Origin: Nitrospirillum sp034653275
GTDB lineage: Bacteria > Pseudomonadota > Alphaproteobacteria > Azospirillales > Azospirillaceae
Direction of reading: 5' to 3'
Length of the DNA stretch: 64,000 nucleotides
Assembly: GCF_034653275.1 (NCBI RefSeq)
Contig: NZ_JAYEES010000003.1
Location: forward strand, 2,108,001 to 2,172,000
Shown: piece after piece, positions 40,007 to 52,102 of the stretch
Layout: every line of letters starts with the position of its first letter
Numbering within the stretch: position 1 is the first letter of the stretch
Notes under the pieces: generated by a model
What the model was told of the DNA's origin: nothing
Seen by the model: only the letters and a program-made list of their open reading frames with translations
Databases searched by the model: none
Program-made: the position numbers and the translations under genes

Positions 40007-41485
40007 TCAGCGCACCAGCACCTGGGCCGCCTCCTTGGTCTTGTCCACCGCGGCGGCGACCTGGCCGATGGCGGCGGAGATGGCCGTGACGTTGGTCGTC
40101 ACCGTGGAGACGGCGCTGGACGCGCTTTGCATGTTGGTGGACATGCTGCGCGTGACGGCGCTCTGCTCCTCCACGGCGGCGGCCGTTCCGGACACATGCT
40201 CGCGCACGGTGGACACGGCCTCGCGGATGGCGTTCAGGGCGCCGGCGACCTCGGCGGAGGTGGACTGTATCCCCTCGATTTCACCCGAAATCTGCTCGGT
40301 GGCCTTGGCCGACTGGTTGGCCAGGTTCTTGACCTCGCTGGCCACGACGGCGAAGCCCTTGCCCGCCTCGCCGGCGCGGGCCGCCTCGATGGTGGCGTTC
40401 AGGGCCAGCAGGTTGATCTGGCCGGCGATGTTGTTGATCAGGCCGACGATGCCGTTCATGGCCTGGGCCGCCGCCGCCAGCCGGTCGGTGCTTTCGCCCA
40501 CCTGCACGGTACGGTCGAACGCGCTGTCGGTCGCGGCCCGGGCGCGCGACATGCTCTGCGAAATCTCGGCGATGGAGGCCGCCAGCTCCTCGGCACTGGC
40601 CGCCACCATCTGCACGCTGTTGGCCGTGGTTCCCGCCGCGGCCCCGGCCGACGAGGCCTCGCGCGTCGACTGGCCGATCGCGCTCTCAATCTCACCGAAG
40701 TTCTGGTCGATCAGGACCTTCAGGTTGTTCAGGAGGGTGACCTGGGCCGTCACGTCCACGGCGAATTTCACGACCTTGGTCACCTGGCCCTTTTCATCGA
40801 AAATCGGGTTGTAGGCGCCCTCGATCCACACGGCCTTGCCGGACTTGGAGATGCGCTTGAACTGAGCGGCCTTGAACTCGCCGCGTTTCAGCGACTCCCA
40901 GAACTGGCGATACTCCGCCGTGGCGCCGTAGTCGCGGTCGACGAACATCTGGTGGTGCTTGCCCACCACCTCCTCCAGACGATACTCCATGACCGTCAGG
41001 AAATTGTCGTTGGCCTTGGTGATGATGCCGTCGGTGGTGAATTCGATGACCGCCTGTGACCGCCGGATGGCGGCGATCTGCCCGGCGTAATCCAGGTTCT
41101 CCAGCCGCTCCTTGGCGTCCGCCCATTCGACCACGAAGCCGATGCGGCGGCCGTCCTCGTTCAGCGGCGTGACCAGCAGGTCGAACTGGTGGCTGGCGAC
41201 CTTGATGGTGGCGGCATGGGGCTTGGCCAGCTTGGCCAGCATTCCCCGCTGGTGCGCCGGATTCTTATGGAAGATGTCGATGTTGCTGCCGACCAGGCGG
41301 TCCACGTTCAGGCGCGGCAATTCCTTGCGCAGGTCGTGCTCCACATCCCGCAGCAGGGCGACCACGGATGGGTTCACGTAAACGATGTTGAGACCCTCGT
41401 CCGCCACCATCACCTTGGCGCGCAAGGCGCCGAGTGCCGAAATCTTCCGACTGATGGCGTCATTGTTTTTCGAAAACCCGAACAT
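40007..41485 (-). CDS. cytoplasmic PAS-PAS methyl-accepting chemotaxis protein
   Basis: 492 aa with no membrane segment. The N-terminus starts MFGFSKNNDAISRKISALGA. Two PAS domains lie at about 20-125 (VMVADEGLNIVYVNPSV) and 135-250 (FTTDGIITKANDNFLTVMEY, WIEGAYNPIFDEKGQ). The MCP signalling domain (about 270-490) has the hairpin tip EAARAGEAGKGFAVVASEV. There is no CheR/CheB-tethering pentapeptide at the C-terminus (ends AAQVLVR). It would sense a cytoplasmic or redox signal and control CheA. It lies beside a second, membrane-bound MCP gene on the same strand. Confidence 0.92.
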   Translation of the reverse strand: MFGFSKNNDAISRKISALGALRAKVMVADEGLNIVYVNPSVVALLRDVEHDLRKELPRLNVDRLVGSNIDIFHKNPAHQRGMLAKLAKPHAATIKVASHQFDLLVTPLNEDGRRIGFVVEWADAKERLENLDYAGQIAAIRRSQAVIEFTTDGIITKANDNFLTVMEYRLEEVVGKHHQMFVDRDYGATAEYRQFWESLKRGEFKAAQFKRISKSGKAVWIEGAYNPIFDEKGQVTKVVKFAVDVTAQVTLLNNLKVLIDQNFGEIESAIGQSTREASSAGAAAGTTANSVQMVAASAEELAASIAEISQSMSRARAATDSAFDRTVQVGESTDRLAAAAQAMNGIVGLINNIAGQINLLALNATIEAARAGEAGKGFAVVASEVKNLANQSAKATEQISGEIEGIQSTSAEVAGALNAIREAVSTVREHVSGTAAAVEEQSAVTRSMSTNMQSASSAVSTVTTNVTAISAAIGQVAAAVDKTKEAAQVLVR

Positions 41486-41624
41486 CTCTTTTCCCCACTA
41501 TCCTGTCATGCCGCGCCGTCCCCCAGGAAGTCCGGCATCGTGGCGATTCACGCGCCCGGGGCGGGCCCGCGTTCCGTCAAGAACGCCTCCCGCCCCGAGC
41601 CCTGGTCCCAAGTCATTCCCCGCC

Positions 41625-43316
41625 TCACGCGGCGCGGATTTCCCGCAGGAAGGTGTCGACCTGCTGCTTCAGCAGTTCGCCGTTCTTGCTGAGATCATTG
41701 GCCGCCGTGTGCACCTCCCCCGCGGCACCCCCGGTCTCTTGCGCCGCGTCGCTGACGCGCGAGATGGTCTGGCTGACGTCGTTGGTGCCCTGGGCCGCCT
41801 GTTGGACGTTGCGCGTGATCTCATTGGTGGTGGCGGCCTGTTCCTCCACCGCCGAGGCGATGGTGGTGGCGGCCTGGTCCACCTGATTGATGATCTCCAC
41901 GATGCCCTGGATGGACTTGGCCGAGGTTTCGGTCGCCGCCTGCATGCCGGCGATCTGCGCCCGGATTTCTTCCGTGGCCTGGGCCGTCTGGGTGGCCAGG
42001 GACTTGACCTCGGACGCGACGATGGCGAAGCCCTTGCCGGCATCGCCCGCCCGGGCCGCCTCGATGGTGGCGTTCAGGGCCAGCAGGTTGGTGCGGCTGG
42101 CAATGTCGTTGATCAGGGTCACCACCTCGCCGATGCGCTGGGCCGACTGCATCAGGCCCTGCACCTCCTCATTGGTCCGCTCCGCCTGGCCGACGGCGCC
42201 GGAAATCATCTGGCTGGACCGCGAGACCTGCAGGGTGATTTCCTGAATGGAAGCGGACAGTTCTTCCGTCGCCGCCGCCACCGTCTGCACATTCTGCGTC
42301 GCCTGCATGGAGGCGGCGGCCACGGTTCCCGCCTCACGCGCCACATGGCCGGATGAGGAGTTCAAGGTCTGCGCCGTGGCCAGCAGTTCCGTGGCCTGGG
42401 CCGTCACGCCGTTGACGATGCCGCCCACCCGGCTTTCGAAGGCGCCGGCCAGATCCAGCATCGCCTGCCGGCGCTCCTTCTCCGCGCGCTGCTTCAGCGC
42501 CTCCTGCTCCGACCGCAGCCGGTCCGCCTCGATCATGTTGTCCTTGAACACGCCCACGGCCTGGGCCATGCCGCCTATCTCGTCCTGGCGCTCGCGGGCC
42601 GGAATCTCGACCCGGGTGTCGCCGTCCGCCAAGCGCTTCATCACGCCCGTCATGGTCACGATGGGCGCGGCCACCAAGCGGGTCAGCCCCCAGGCCATGA
42701 TGACGGCGAGAAGGATGGACAGGCCGCTGCTGACCAGCGCCACGGTCATGGCCGTGGTGAGCGCGTCGGCCTGGACCGTCGCCCGCTGCGCCAGCAGGTC
42801 ACGCTCGACCTTGTCGATTTCCGCCACCTTGGCGCGGATGGGGTCCATGTGCACCTTGCCGATGCCGCTGGCCGCCAGCTTGCGCGCCTGCTCGACGGTT
42901 TCCGGCTTGGCCATCAGGCCGATTTCCCGGTCGGCCACCTCCTGCCGCCAGGCCTGCTCCAGCCGGCGCATCTCATCCAGGCGCGCCTGTTGCGCGGGGT
43001 TGTCGGCCGTCAGGGACTTGACCTCCGCGAACGCCGCCTCGAACGCCACCTGGCCTTTCTGGTACGGCTCCAGGAACTTGGCGTCGGCGCCGATCAGATA
43101 GCCGCGCAGACCAGATTCACGATCCACCATGGCCGCCATGGCGTGGTCGAGCCGTTCCAGCACCTTGTAGGTATGGTCGGTCCATTGCGTGGTGTCGCGA
43201 ATGGTGGACAGCGCCCGGTAGTTGATGCCGGAGGCGATCACGGTGATGGCGACGATGATCGTGAAAGCGGCCGCCAGCTTCCGCCCGACCTTCATGCTGG
43301 ATAGGAAGTTCATCAT
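41625..43316 (-). CDS. methyl-accepting chemotaxis protein with CHASE3 sensor
   Basis: 563 aa. Helix 1 at about 14-34, a periplasmic four-helix sensor (about 35-185) with ERLDHAMAAMVDRESGLRGY, the CHASE3 signature, helix 2 at about 188-207 (TVALVSSGLSILLAVIMAWG), HAMP (about 208-262) and the MCP domain with EAARAGDAGKGFAIVASEV at the tip. The ligand is unknown. There are two consecutive start codons, 43316 and 43313. Upstream is a distinctly AT-rich stretch. Confidence 0.92.
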   Translation of the reverse strand: MMNFLSSMKVGRKLAAAFTIIVAITVIASGINYRALSTIRDTTQWTDHTYKVLERLDHAMAAMVDRESGLRGYLIGADAKFLEPYQKGQVAFEAAFAEVKSLTADNPAQQARLDEMRRLEQAWRQEVADREIGLMAKPETVEQARKLAASGIGKVHMDPIRAKVAEIDKVERDLLAQRATVQADALTTAMTVALVSSGLSILLAVIMAWGLTRLVAAPIVTMTGVMKRLADGDTRVEIPARERQDEIGGMAQAVGVFKDNMIEADRLRSEQEALKQRAEKERRQAMLDLAGAFESRVGGIVNGVTAQATELLATAQTLNSSSGHVAREAGTVAAASMQATQNVQTVAAATEELSASIQEITLQVSRSSQMISGAVGQAERTNEEVQGLMQSAQRIGEVVTLINDIASRTNLLALNATIEAARAGDAGKGFAIVASEVKSLATQTAQATEEIRAQIAGMQAATETSAKSIQGIVEIINQVDQAATTIASAVEEQAATTNEITRNVQQAAQGTNDVSQTISRVSDAAQETGGAAGEVHTAANDLSKNGELLKQQVDTFLREIRAA

Positions 43317-43673
43317 CTCTAGCCTGAGGAGTTAATCCATGGGTGCCGAGGATCACCCCTTAGGCATTAAGGAAACGCTAACGCTTGCGAGGATGCAAAA
43401 TAATTTTTTACGTATCCATAAGTATACGCTGGAAAATAATCCATAAATCTACGTTTCTCTATTCGTCTTAACTTCCCCAATAAACGGATTTTATATTTAA
43501 GTTTCGAAAATAAGAGACTGAAACCGGTTGCAATCCGGGAGAACTCAGAACACCCCGGAAAGTAAATATATTGTATACAGGATAAATTATCAGGAAATTT
43601 TGCACATTCTCCCCTTCGGCCGGCCCGCCTCGCGGGGGGCCAGCCCGTGTGGGTCGAATGCGCCGACAGGGGG
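43317..43673. other. AT-rich intergenic segment
   Basis: A drop in G+C content between about 43380 and 43610 is obvious by eye, with many A/T runs and no supportable ORF. TATACT on the reverse strand at 43421-43426 could be a -10 for the CHASE3 receptor gene. It may mark the edge of foreign DNA that also includes 44410-45180. Confidence 0.5.
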
Positions 43674-44276
43674 TCAGGGGCTCTGCGTCGTCGCCTCGGG
43701 CCGCAACAGGCGTGCCATGCGCGTGGGAGACGGTTCCGTGGGATCGCGGTAGGCGCGCCGCAGGGCCGCGACGGGGCGATAGGCGCTGGCCGCCAGGCTC
43801 TGGCCGATGACCACAAGCCGCGTCACGGCGGCGGCCCGCACTTCGCCACCCCGCGCCGCCAGCTCGGCGGGCAGGCCGGCCAGCAGGGCGCCGGCATAGC
43901 GGGTGTAAAGCCCCAGTTCCCGCCGCCCCTCTCCCCGGCCGTCCGCGGCCACCGGTCCCAGGCCCCTGTCGCGCGCGGGCTCAGCCGCAACCGGCGTCTC
44001 CGTGGCGGGCTTGCGCGTCCACAGCGATTGGTATCCCGCCACGCAAGCGGCCGTGGGCACCGGCGCGGGGTGCGCCGGCATCAGGCCCAGTAGGCGGGCG
44101 AAGGGCGGAACCCGGCCAACCACCGGCGCGGCGTTCACCGCGTCGGCGCACACCATCTCCAGGCCCAGGCCGGCCCCGGCGTGGGCCACCCCTGGCACCG
44201 CCACCAGCCCGCCCAGCATCACCGCCACCATCCACCGCCGCATGACACCGGCAATCATGACCGGAATCCTTCGCAC
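43674..44276 (-). CDS. secreted hypothetical protein
   Basis: Up to 200 aa, with a signal peptide (RRWMVAVMLGGLVAVPGVAH, cleavage near AHA-GA, about residue 33). The start may be Met1, Met7 or Met12. The mature protein is Ala/Arg-rich with three cysteines (MVCADAV, AACVAGYQS) and no known motif. It is embedded between two AT-rich stretches but is itself G+C-rich like the core genome. Confidence 0.55.
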   Translation of the reverse strand: MRRIPVMIAGVMRRWMVAVMLGGLVAVPGVAHAGAGLGLEMVCADAVNAAPVVGRVPPFARLLGLMPAHPAPVPTAACVAGYQSLWTRKPATETPVAAEPARDRGLGPVAADGRGEGRRELGLYTRYAGALLAGLPAELAARGGEVRAAAVTRLVVIGQSLAASAYRPVAALRRAYRDPTEPSPTRMARLLRPEATTQSP

Positions 44277-44407
44277 ACCGTTGAGACATCAACAGTGTTA
44301 CCGCAAACGCCGTCGGATGTGCTGTGATGAATGTTGCAGTGCACAAAAGATGCAAATCCCACCCGAAGGAGCCAAGAGATTGATTTTCCTGGAATCCTCC
44401 TGTTTAA

Positions 44408-44584
44408 CTATGTCCCGCGCTGGGTAGGCTTGCGCCAGAAGCAGACGTGCAAGTAGGCGCCAATCAATGATAAGCTGACCACTAGGGATATGGTGGCATA
44501 CCTACCGCTCAGGAAATATATCCCCACCACTTTGGCGGGCAATGATATTTCATGAAAAATAATCCAAACGCGTACAAATCTAAA
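44408..44584 (-). pseudogene. 3' remnant of a small membrane protein gene
   Basis: An open frame on the reverse strand without an ATG: it begins after a TAA at 44585-44587 and ends with TAG at 44408-44410. It reads FRFVRVWIIFHEISLPAK, then VVGIYFLSGRYATISLVV, a hydrophobic helix, and finally HVCFWRKPTQRGT. The amphipathic/hydrophobic pattern looks like the C-terminal end of a membrane protein whose 5' part is missing where the AT-rich segment starts. It may also be a chance ORF. Confidence 0.3.
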
Positions 44585-44622
44585 TTATAAGAAAATTCCC
44601 AGAAATAACGAAGAGAAATAAG

Positions 44623-45174
44623 ATGATTGATTTAAATATTTCATCATCTACATGGTTCCCAATTGTGACGTTGATTATTGGTACATTCCTAAAATATTTC
44701 CTTGATATCTTAAATGAAAAAAGAACATCAAGACGAGAAAAGGAAATACGAAAAGAACAGAGATTGGATACAATGAATTTAAGAAGATCTGAATTCCAAA
44801 GAGCCACACTTCTCCAATTACAAGACGCCACCCATTCAGTCACCAGAAACACTATACGATCGCACATATTCTATATTGATAAATATAAAACAACAGGAAG
44901 ATGGCAAGAAGATAACGTGCCATCTGATATCGACGAAGGCTTCAGGAAGGCTCAGCAGGAAGTATTTATCTACACGTCACGGGTTAGAGATGACGAGATT
45001 CGTCATTTTGCGAGCAGTCTAACCGAGCTAGCCTCAAAGGCCGTCTCATCAAGAACTCCGAACGAAGGGAGTTCAACAATAAAGGAAATTTACAATATTT
45101 CCCAAACATTGAACGAAAAAATTGGCCTTGCATTAAGGAATCTAGAACAAGAAGAAGATTCCATTGCAAAATAG
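44623..45174 (+). CDS. AT-rich, probably transferred gene: membrane-anchored coiled-coil protein
   Basis: 183 aa. G+C is roughly 40% by eye, with AAA, ATT, TTA and AGA codons that are rare around it. One N-terminal membrane helix (STWFPIVTLIIGTFLKYFLD, about 9-28) is followed by a highly charged helix (NEKRTSRREKEIRKEQR) and more helical sequence to the C-terminus. AAGAGAAATAAG precedes the ATG. This build is frequent among small accessory and phage- or defence-linked membrane proteins, but I recognise no family. It sits between a broken ORF and moxR, inside what is normally a moxR-VWA gene pair. Confidence 0.75.
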   Translation: MIDLNISSSTWFPIVTLIIGTFLKYFLDILNEKRTSRREKEIRKEQRLDTMNLRRSEFQRATLLQLQDATHSVTRNTIRSHIFYIDKYKTTGRWQEDNVPSDIDEGFRKAQQEVFIYTSRVRDDEIRHFASSLTELASKAVSSRTPNEGSSTIKEIYNISQTLNEKIGLALRNLEQEEDSIAK

Positions 45175-45198
45175 CCAGAAGAAATTCTCTTGACTGAT

Positions 45199-46044
45199 CT
45201 AGTCCCGCTCCCGCCGCGCGAGAAAGGCCAGGCGCTCGAACAGATGCACGTCCTGCTCGTTCTTCAGCAGGGCGCCGTGCAGCGGCGGGATGGTTTTCTT
45301 GGGGTCGCGCTGGCGCAGCACCGCCGGGTCGATGTCCTCGATCATCAGCAGCTTGATCCAGTCCAGCAGTTCGGAGGTGGAGGGCTTTTTCTTCAGGCCC
45401 GGCACCTCGCGCACGTCATAGAACAGGGTCAGGGCGTCGCGCAGCAGGTCCTGCTTCAGATTGGGGAAGTGTACGTCGACGATGCGGGCCATGGTCTCCG
45501 CATCGGGGAAGCGGATGTAATGGAAGAAGCAGCGGCGCAGGAAGGCGTCGGGCAACTCCTTCTCATTGTTCGAGGTGATGATGACCACCGGCCGCTGCCG
45601 CGCCTTGATGGTCTGCCCCGTCTCGTAGACGAAGAATTCCATGCGGTCGAGTTCCTGCAGCAGGTCGTTGGGAAACTCGATGTCCGCCTTGTCGATCTCA
45701 TCGATCAGCAGCACCGGGGCCACGTCGGCCTCGAACGCCTCCCACAGCTTGCCCTTGCGGATGTAGTTGGCGATGTCGTTGACGCGGGCGTCACCCAACT
45801 GACCGTCGCGCAGGCGGCTGACGGCGTCGTACTCGTACAGGCCCTGCTGCGCCTTGGTGGTGGACTTCACATGCCATTGCAGCAGCGGCCGGCCCAGGGC
45901 GTTCGCCACCTCCTGCGCCAGCACGGTCTTGCCCGTGCCCGGCTCCCCCTTCACCAGCAGGGGGCGCTGCAAGGTGACGGCGGCGTTGACGGCGACCCGC
46001 AGGTCATCGGTCGCGACGTAGGTCTCCGTCCCTTGGAATTTCAT
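45199..46044 (-). CDS. MoxR-type AAA+ ATPase
   Basis: 281 aa. Walker A is GEPGTGKT (about residue 35), Walker B is LLIDEIDKAD (about 118), sensor 1 is VVIITSNNEKELPDAFLRRC (about 148-167), and the C-terminal lid follows. This is the MoxR/CbbQ-related group paired with CoxE-like VWA proteins to mature metalloenzymes or modify complexes. The VWA protein at 37185-38378 is the natural partner. Its promoter lies after the alaS terminator. Confidence 0.92.
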   Translation of the reverse strand: MKFQGTETYVATDDLRVAVNAAVTLQRPLLVKGEPGTGKTVLAQEVANALGRPLLQWHVKSTTKAQQGLYEYDAVSRLRDGQLGDARVNDIANYIRKGKLWEAFEADVAPVLLIDEIDKADIEFPNDLLQELDRMEFFVYETGQTIKARQRPVVIITSNNEKELPDAFLRRCFFHYIRFPDAETMARIVDVHFPNLKQDLLRDALTLFYDVREVPGLKKKPSTSELLDWIKLLMIEDIDPAVLRQRDPKKTIPPLHGALLKNEQDVHLFERLAFLARRERD

Positions 46045-46116
46045 GGTTCTTGTTCCCTCAAGCGCCGGCGGATGCAGTCGCGTCCCAGATTAAAGATCGC
46101 TGGATGGGAGGGCCAG

Positions 46117-46160
46117 AAACAAGATCGGCGTGGGGTCGCCCCCACGCCGGTGTCTTGTTT
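46117..46160 (-). terminator. terminator after alaS
   Basis: AAACAAGA...TCTTGTTT with an inner GGCGTGGGG/CCCCACGCC stem forms a long near-continuous hairpin ending in TTTG on the reverse strand, seven bases after the alaS stop. Confidence 0.75.
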
Positions 46161-46166
46161 CGCGGT

Positions 46167-48824
<2,658 letters not shown>

Positions 48825-48990
48825 CGGGCAACAGCCTTAAGCATGCGAAGGAACATTCCCGGGCGCGAAACACCGGGACAGGGTTTGTAGCGTGTGGATA
48901 CGGGGGCTGTCCATGGGATGGGGGCGCCGAACCATCCCGAGGACGTGGCTTTTCATCGCTTTCCATTCCGGACGGGGCGCGGTCGCCCGG

Positions 48991-50046
48991 TCAGACCAGC
49001 AGCAGCGTGTTGTTGGGCGTGGCGACGACCGTGGGTGCCGTGGGGGCGGCGGGGGTGGTGCCGGCGGCCAGGTCCTGGTCGGCGGCGTCCACCTGCTTGG
49101 CGGCGTCGGCGATGTCCCGGGCGCTGTGGTCGGCGTCCTGGGGATCGCCTGGCTTGCGCTTGCGCTCCAGGATGTTCTTGGCCTGGGCATAAACGCTGCG
49201 CGCCTGGTCCATCAGGGTCCGGACGTTGCCCATGAACTCCATGCGCTCCTTCCGCGCCGCCGTCTCCTCCTCCGTGCTGGGGACCTGGATGACGCCGGGC
49301 TTGTCGGTCTTGCCGTCGTTGGCCGCGGCCTGGGCGTCGCCCGTCTGCAGGGTGGCGTCGGCGCCGGCCCCATTGACGGCTTGAGCGGTGGCGGCCTGGC
49401 CGCCCGCCTGTGGGGTGGAGGGGTTCTGGGTACCGGCGGCGGTGGCCTGGATTTGGGCGGCGTCGCTGCCCACGCCGGCCACGTCGGTGGCGGCGCCACC
49501 GGTGGCCGCCCCGCCGGTGCCCGCCCCACTGGCACCCGAGGCGCCGGTGGCGGCGGAGGAGTCGCCGCCGGTGGTGCCGACCGTGGCGCCGTTCTTCACG
49601 GCGCCGGCATACTCTTGCGCGGCGGAGCCCAGGGACTTGGCCACGTCCGCCGCCTCGCGCGCGATGCGGGCGGCGGCCTGCTTGTCGCCCATGGCGGCGG
49701 CCAGCTGGGCGCGCATGCGCAGGGCCTTCAACTGGCGCTTGGCGTTATCGACCTTGTCCTGGGCCGCCTTCTTGTCGTTGTCGGCGGACTTCTGCTTCAA
49801 CTGCTTGTCCAGCTGGGTGGCGTCGGCCTGCAGCTTGGTCAGTTTCTTCAGGGTCTTTTCATCGACGAAGGCGCCGATGGCCCCGGCGGTGTCGCCCTTC
49901 TGCAGGGCGGCGGCGACCTTTTCGGCGGTGGTTTTGGGGGCGTTGCCGGTGGACGCGGCACCGAACAGCGACGTCTGCTGCGTCACCGAGGAAGCCAGGC
50001 TTTGCGCCTGGGAATAGCCGTACGCGCCCGTGGTCGTGACCATCAT
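48991..50046 (-). CDS. Ala/Gly-rich hypothetical protein
   Basis: 351 aa in three parts: an N-terminal helical region with a coiled-coil (KLTKLQADATQLDKQLKQKS, about 70-110), a low-complexity Gly/Ala/Thr centre (about 165-245), and a second helical part (RMEFMGNVRTLMDQARSVY, about 268-300) with an Ala/Pro/Val tail. There is no signal peptide. The N-terminus MMVTTTGAYGYSQAQSLA is reminiscent of flagellum-associated proteins, but I recognise no family. It is inserted between alaS and recA. Confidence 0.6.
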   Translation of the reverse strand: MMVTTTGAYGYSQAQSLASSVTQQTSLFGAASTGNAPKTTAEKVAAALQKGDTAGAIGAFVDEKTLKKLTKLQADATQLDKQLKQKSADNDKKAAQDKVDNAKRQLKALRMRAQLAAAMGDKQAAARIAREAADVAKSLGSAAQEYAGAVKNGATVGTTGGDSSAATGASGASGAGTGGAATGGAATDVAGVGSDAAQIQATAAGTQNPSTPQAGGQAATAQAVNGAGADATLQTGDAQAAANDGKTDKPGVIQVPSTEEETAARKERMEFMGNVRTLMDQARSVYAQAKNILERKRKPGDPQDADHSARDIADAAKQVDAADQDLAAGTTPAAPTAPTVVATPNNTLLLV

Positions 50047-50193
50047 CCGCCCCCCATTTTGGGTCCCGTGATCTTCGCATTCATGCGATCGGTGCGAATG
50101 ATACGCTTTTGATCTCAGTTCTGCAATTAAGCGGCGCTACGCCTTTGGGGGTGGCGGGGGTAGGATGGGGGCGGACCGTGAGGAGGCACCACC

Positions 50194-50685
50194 ATGACCG
50201 TCCGGGAAATCACCCCTGCGGCCGACACCTGGACCCTGCTGCCCGGCGCCCAGTTCGCCGACGCCTTTCGCCTGGTGCTGGCGCCTGGCGGCACCGTCGT
50301 CGACGCCCCGGCCGCGGCCTGGCGCATGATGGGCACCTCCCCCGCCTGGGTGCGCCGGCTGATGGCCCTGCGCAACGCCATCGTGGCGCCCCTCGGCCTG
50401 AAGGCGCCCCGGCCGCCGGCGACTTCCGAGTCCCCGCGCGCCGGCCACATCGGCATCTTCCCCATCCTCAGCAGCGGGCCGGACCGGGTGGTGCTGGGCA
50501 TGGCGGACAAGCACCTGGATTTCCGCGCCGTGGTCGATGTGCGCCAGGACGCCGCCGGCTGCCAGGTCACCGCCACCACGGTGGTGCGCACCCACAACTG
50601 GCTGGGCCGCGCCTACCTCACCCTGATCATGCCCTTCCACCGCCAGGTGGTGCGCACCATGCTGGGGCAGGTGGCGGCGCCCTGA
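50194..50685 (+). CDS. DUF2867-family protein
   Basis: 163 aa. GAGGCACCACC lies before the ATG. FADAFRLVL, WVRRLMALRNAIVAPLGLK and the late RTHNWLGRAYLTLIMPFHR are the conserved blocks of DUF2867, a small START-like family of unknown function. It is convergent with recA, with a shared terminator between. The centre has the strands GHIGIFPILSSGPDRVVLGM. Confidence 0.8.
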   Translation: MTVREITPAADTWTLLPGAQFADAFRLVLAPGGTVVDAPAAAWRMMGTSPAWVRRLMALRNAIVAPLGLKAPRPPATSESPRAGHIGIFPILSSGPDRVVLGMADKHLDFRAVVDVRQDAAGCQVTATTVVRTHNWLGRAYLTLIMPFHRQVVRTMLGQVAAP

Positions 50686-50712
50686 AGTCCCCCTCGACAA
50701 TATCCAAAGAAA

Positions 50713-50741
50713 AAGGCGGACCGTCGCCGATCCGCCTTGTT
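50713..50741. terminator. bidirectional terminator
   Basis: AAGGCGGA (50713-50720) and TCCGCCTT (50731-50738) form the stem, with an A-run before and TGTTT after, between the convergent DUF2867 and recA genes. Confidence 0.8.
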
Positions 50742-50764
50742 TCAACTCCGCTCCGTAGCCCCGG

Positions 50765-51841
<1,077 letters not shown>

Positions 51842-51949
51842 CTTGCTGTCCCCCTCTTGTCGCATACGGCCAACGGGCGTTCAACGGCTGTGGTGAGGGA
51901 GAACGTACATGGTCTGTTCTGGTCTGGAAAGAGGTTTTGTTGATCTTTT

Positions 51950-51963
51950 GTTCTTTTTTGTTC
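51950..51963. promoter_or_regulatory. SOS-box-like repeat upstream of recA
   Basis: GTTC-TTTTTT-GTTC resembles the alphaproteobacterial LexA site GTTC-N7-GTTC but has six, not seven, spacer bases. It lies about 110 bases upstream of recA. The remaining 51842-52102 holds no gene. Confidence 0.4.
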
Positions 51964-52102
51964 TTGTTTCGATGCCCTCAAACGCCGGGCGCCGGCTGGG
52001 CTTCCTCGCATTTCAATGCACCGCGTTCCCCGAATTGCTGCGGCGGCCCCGGCTGGGGCTTAGTGGGCGCGCTCCGGATTCGCGCAGGGCCAGCCAAGGC
52101 CT

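Noticed and set aside
43367..43816. 149-codon reverse ORF across the AT-rich segment
   Set aside because: It overlaps the secreted-protein gene in another frame, and its composition switches abruptly at the G+C boundary.
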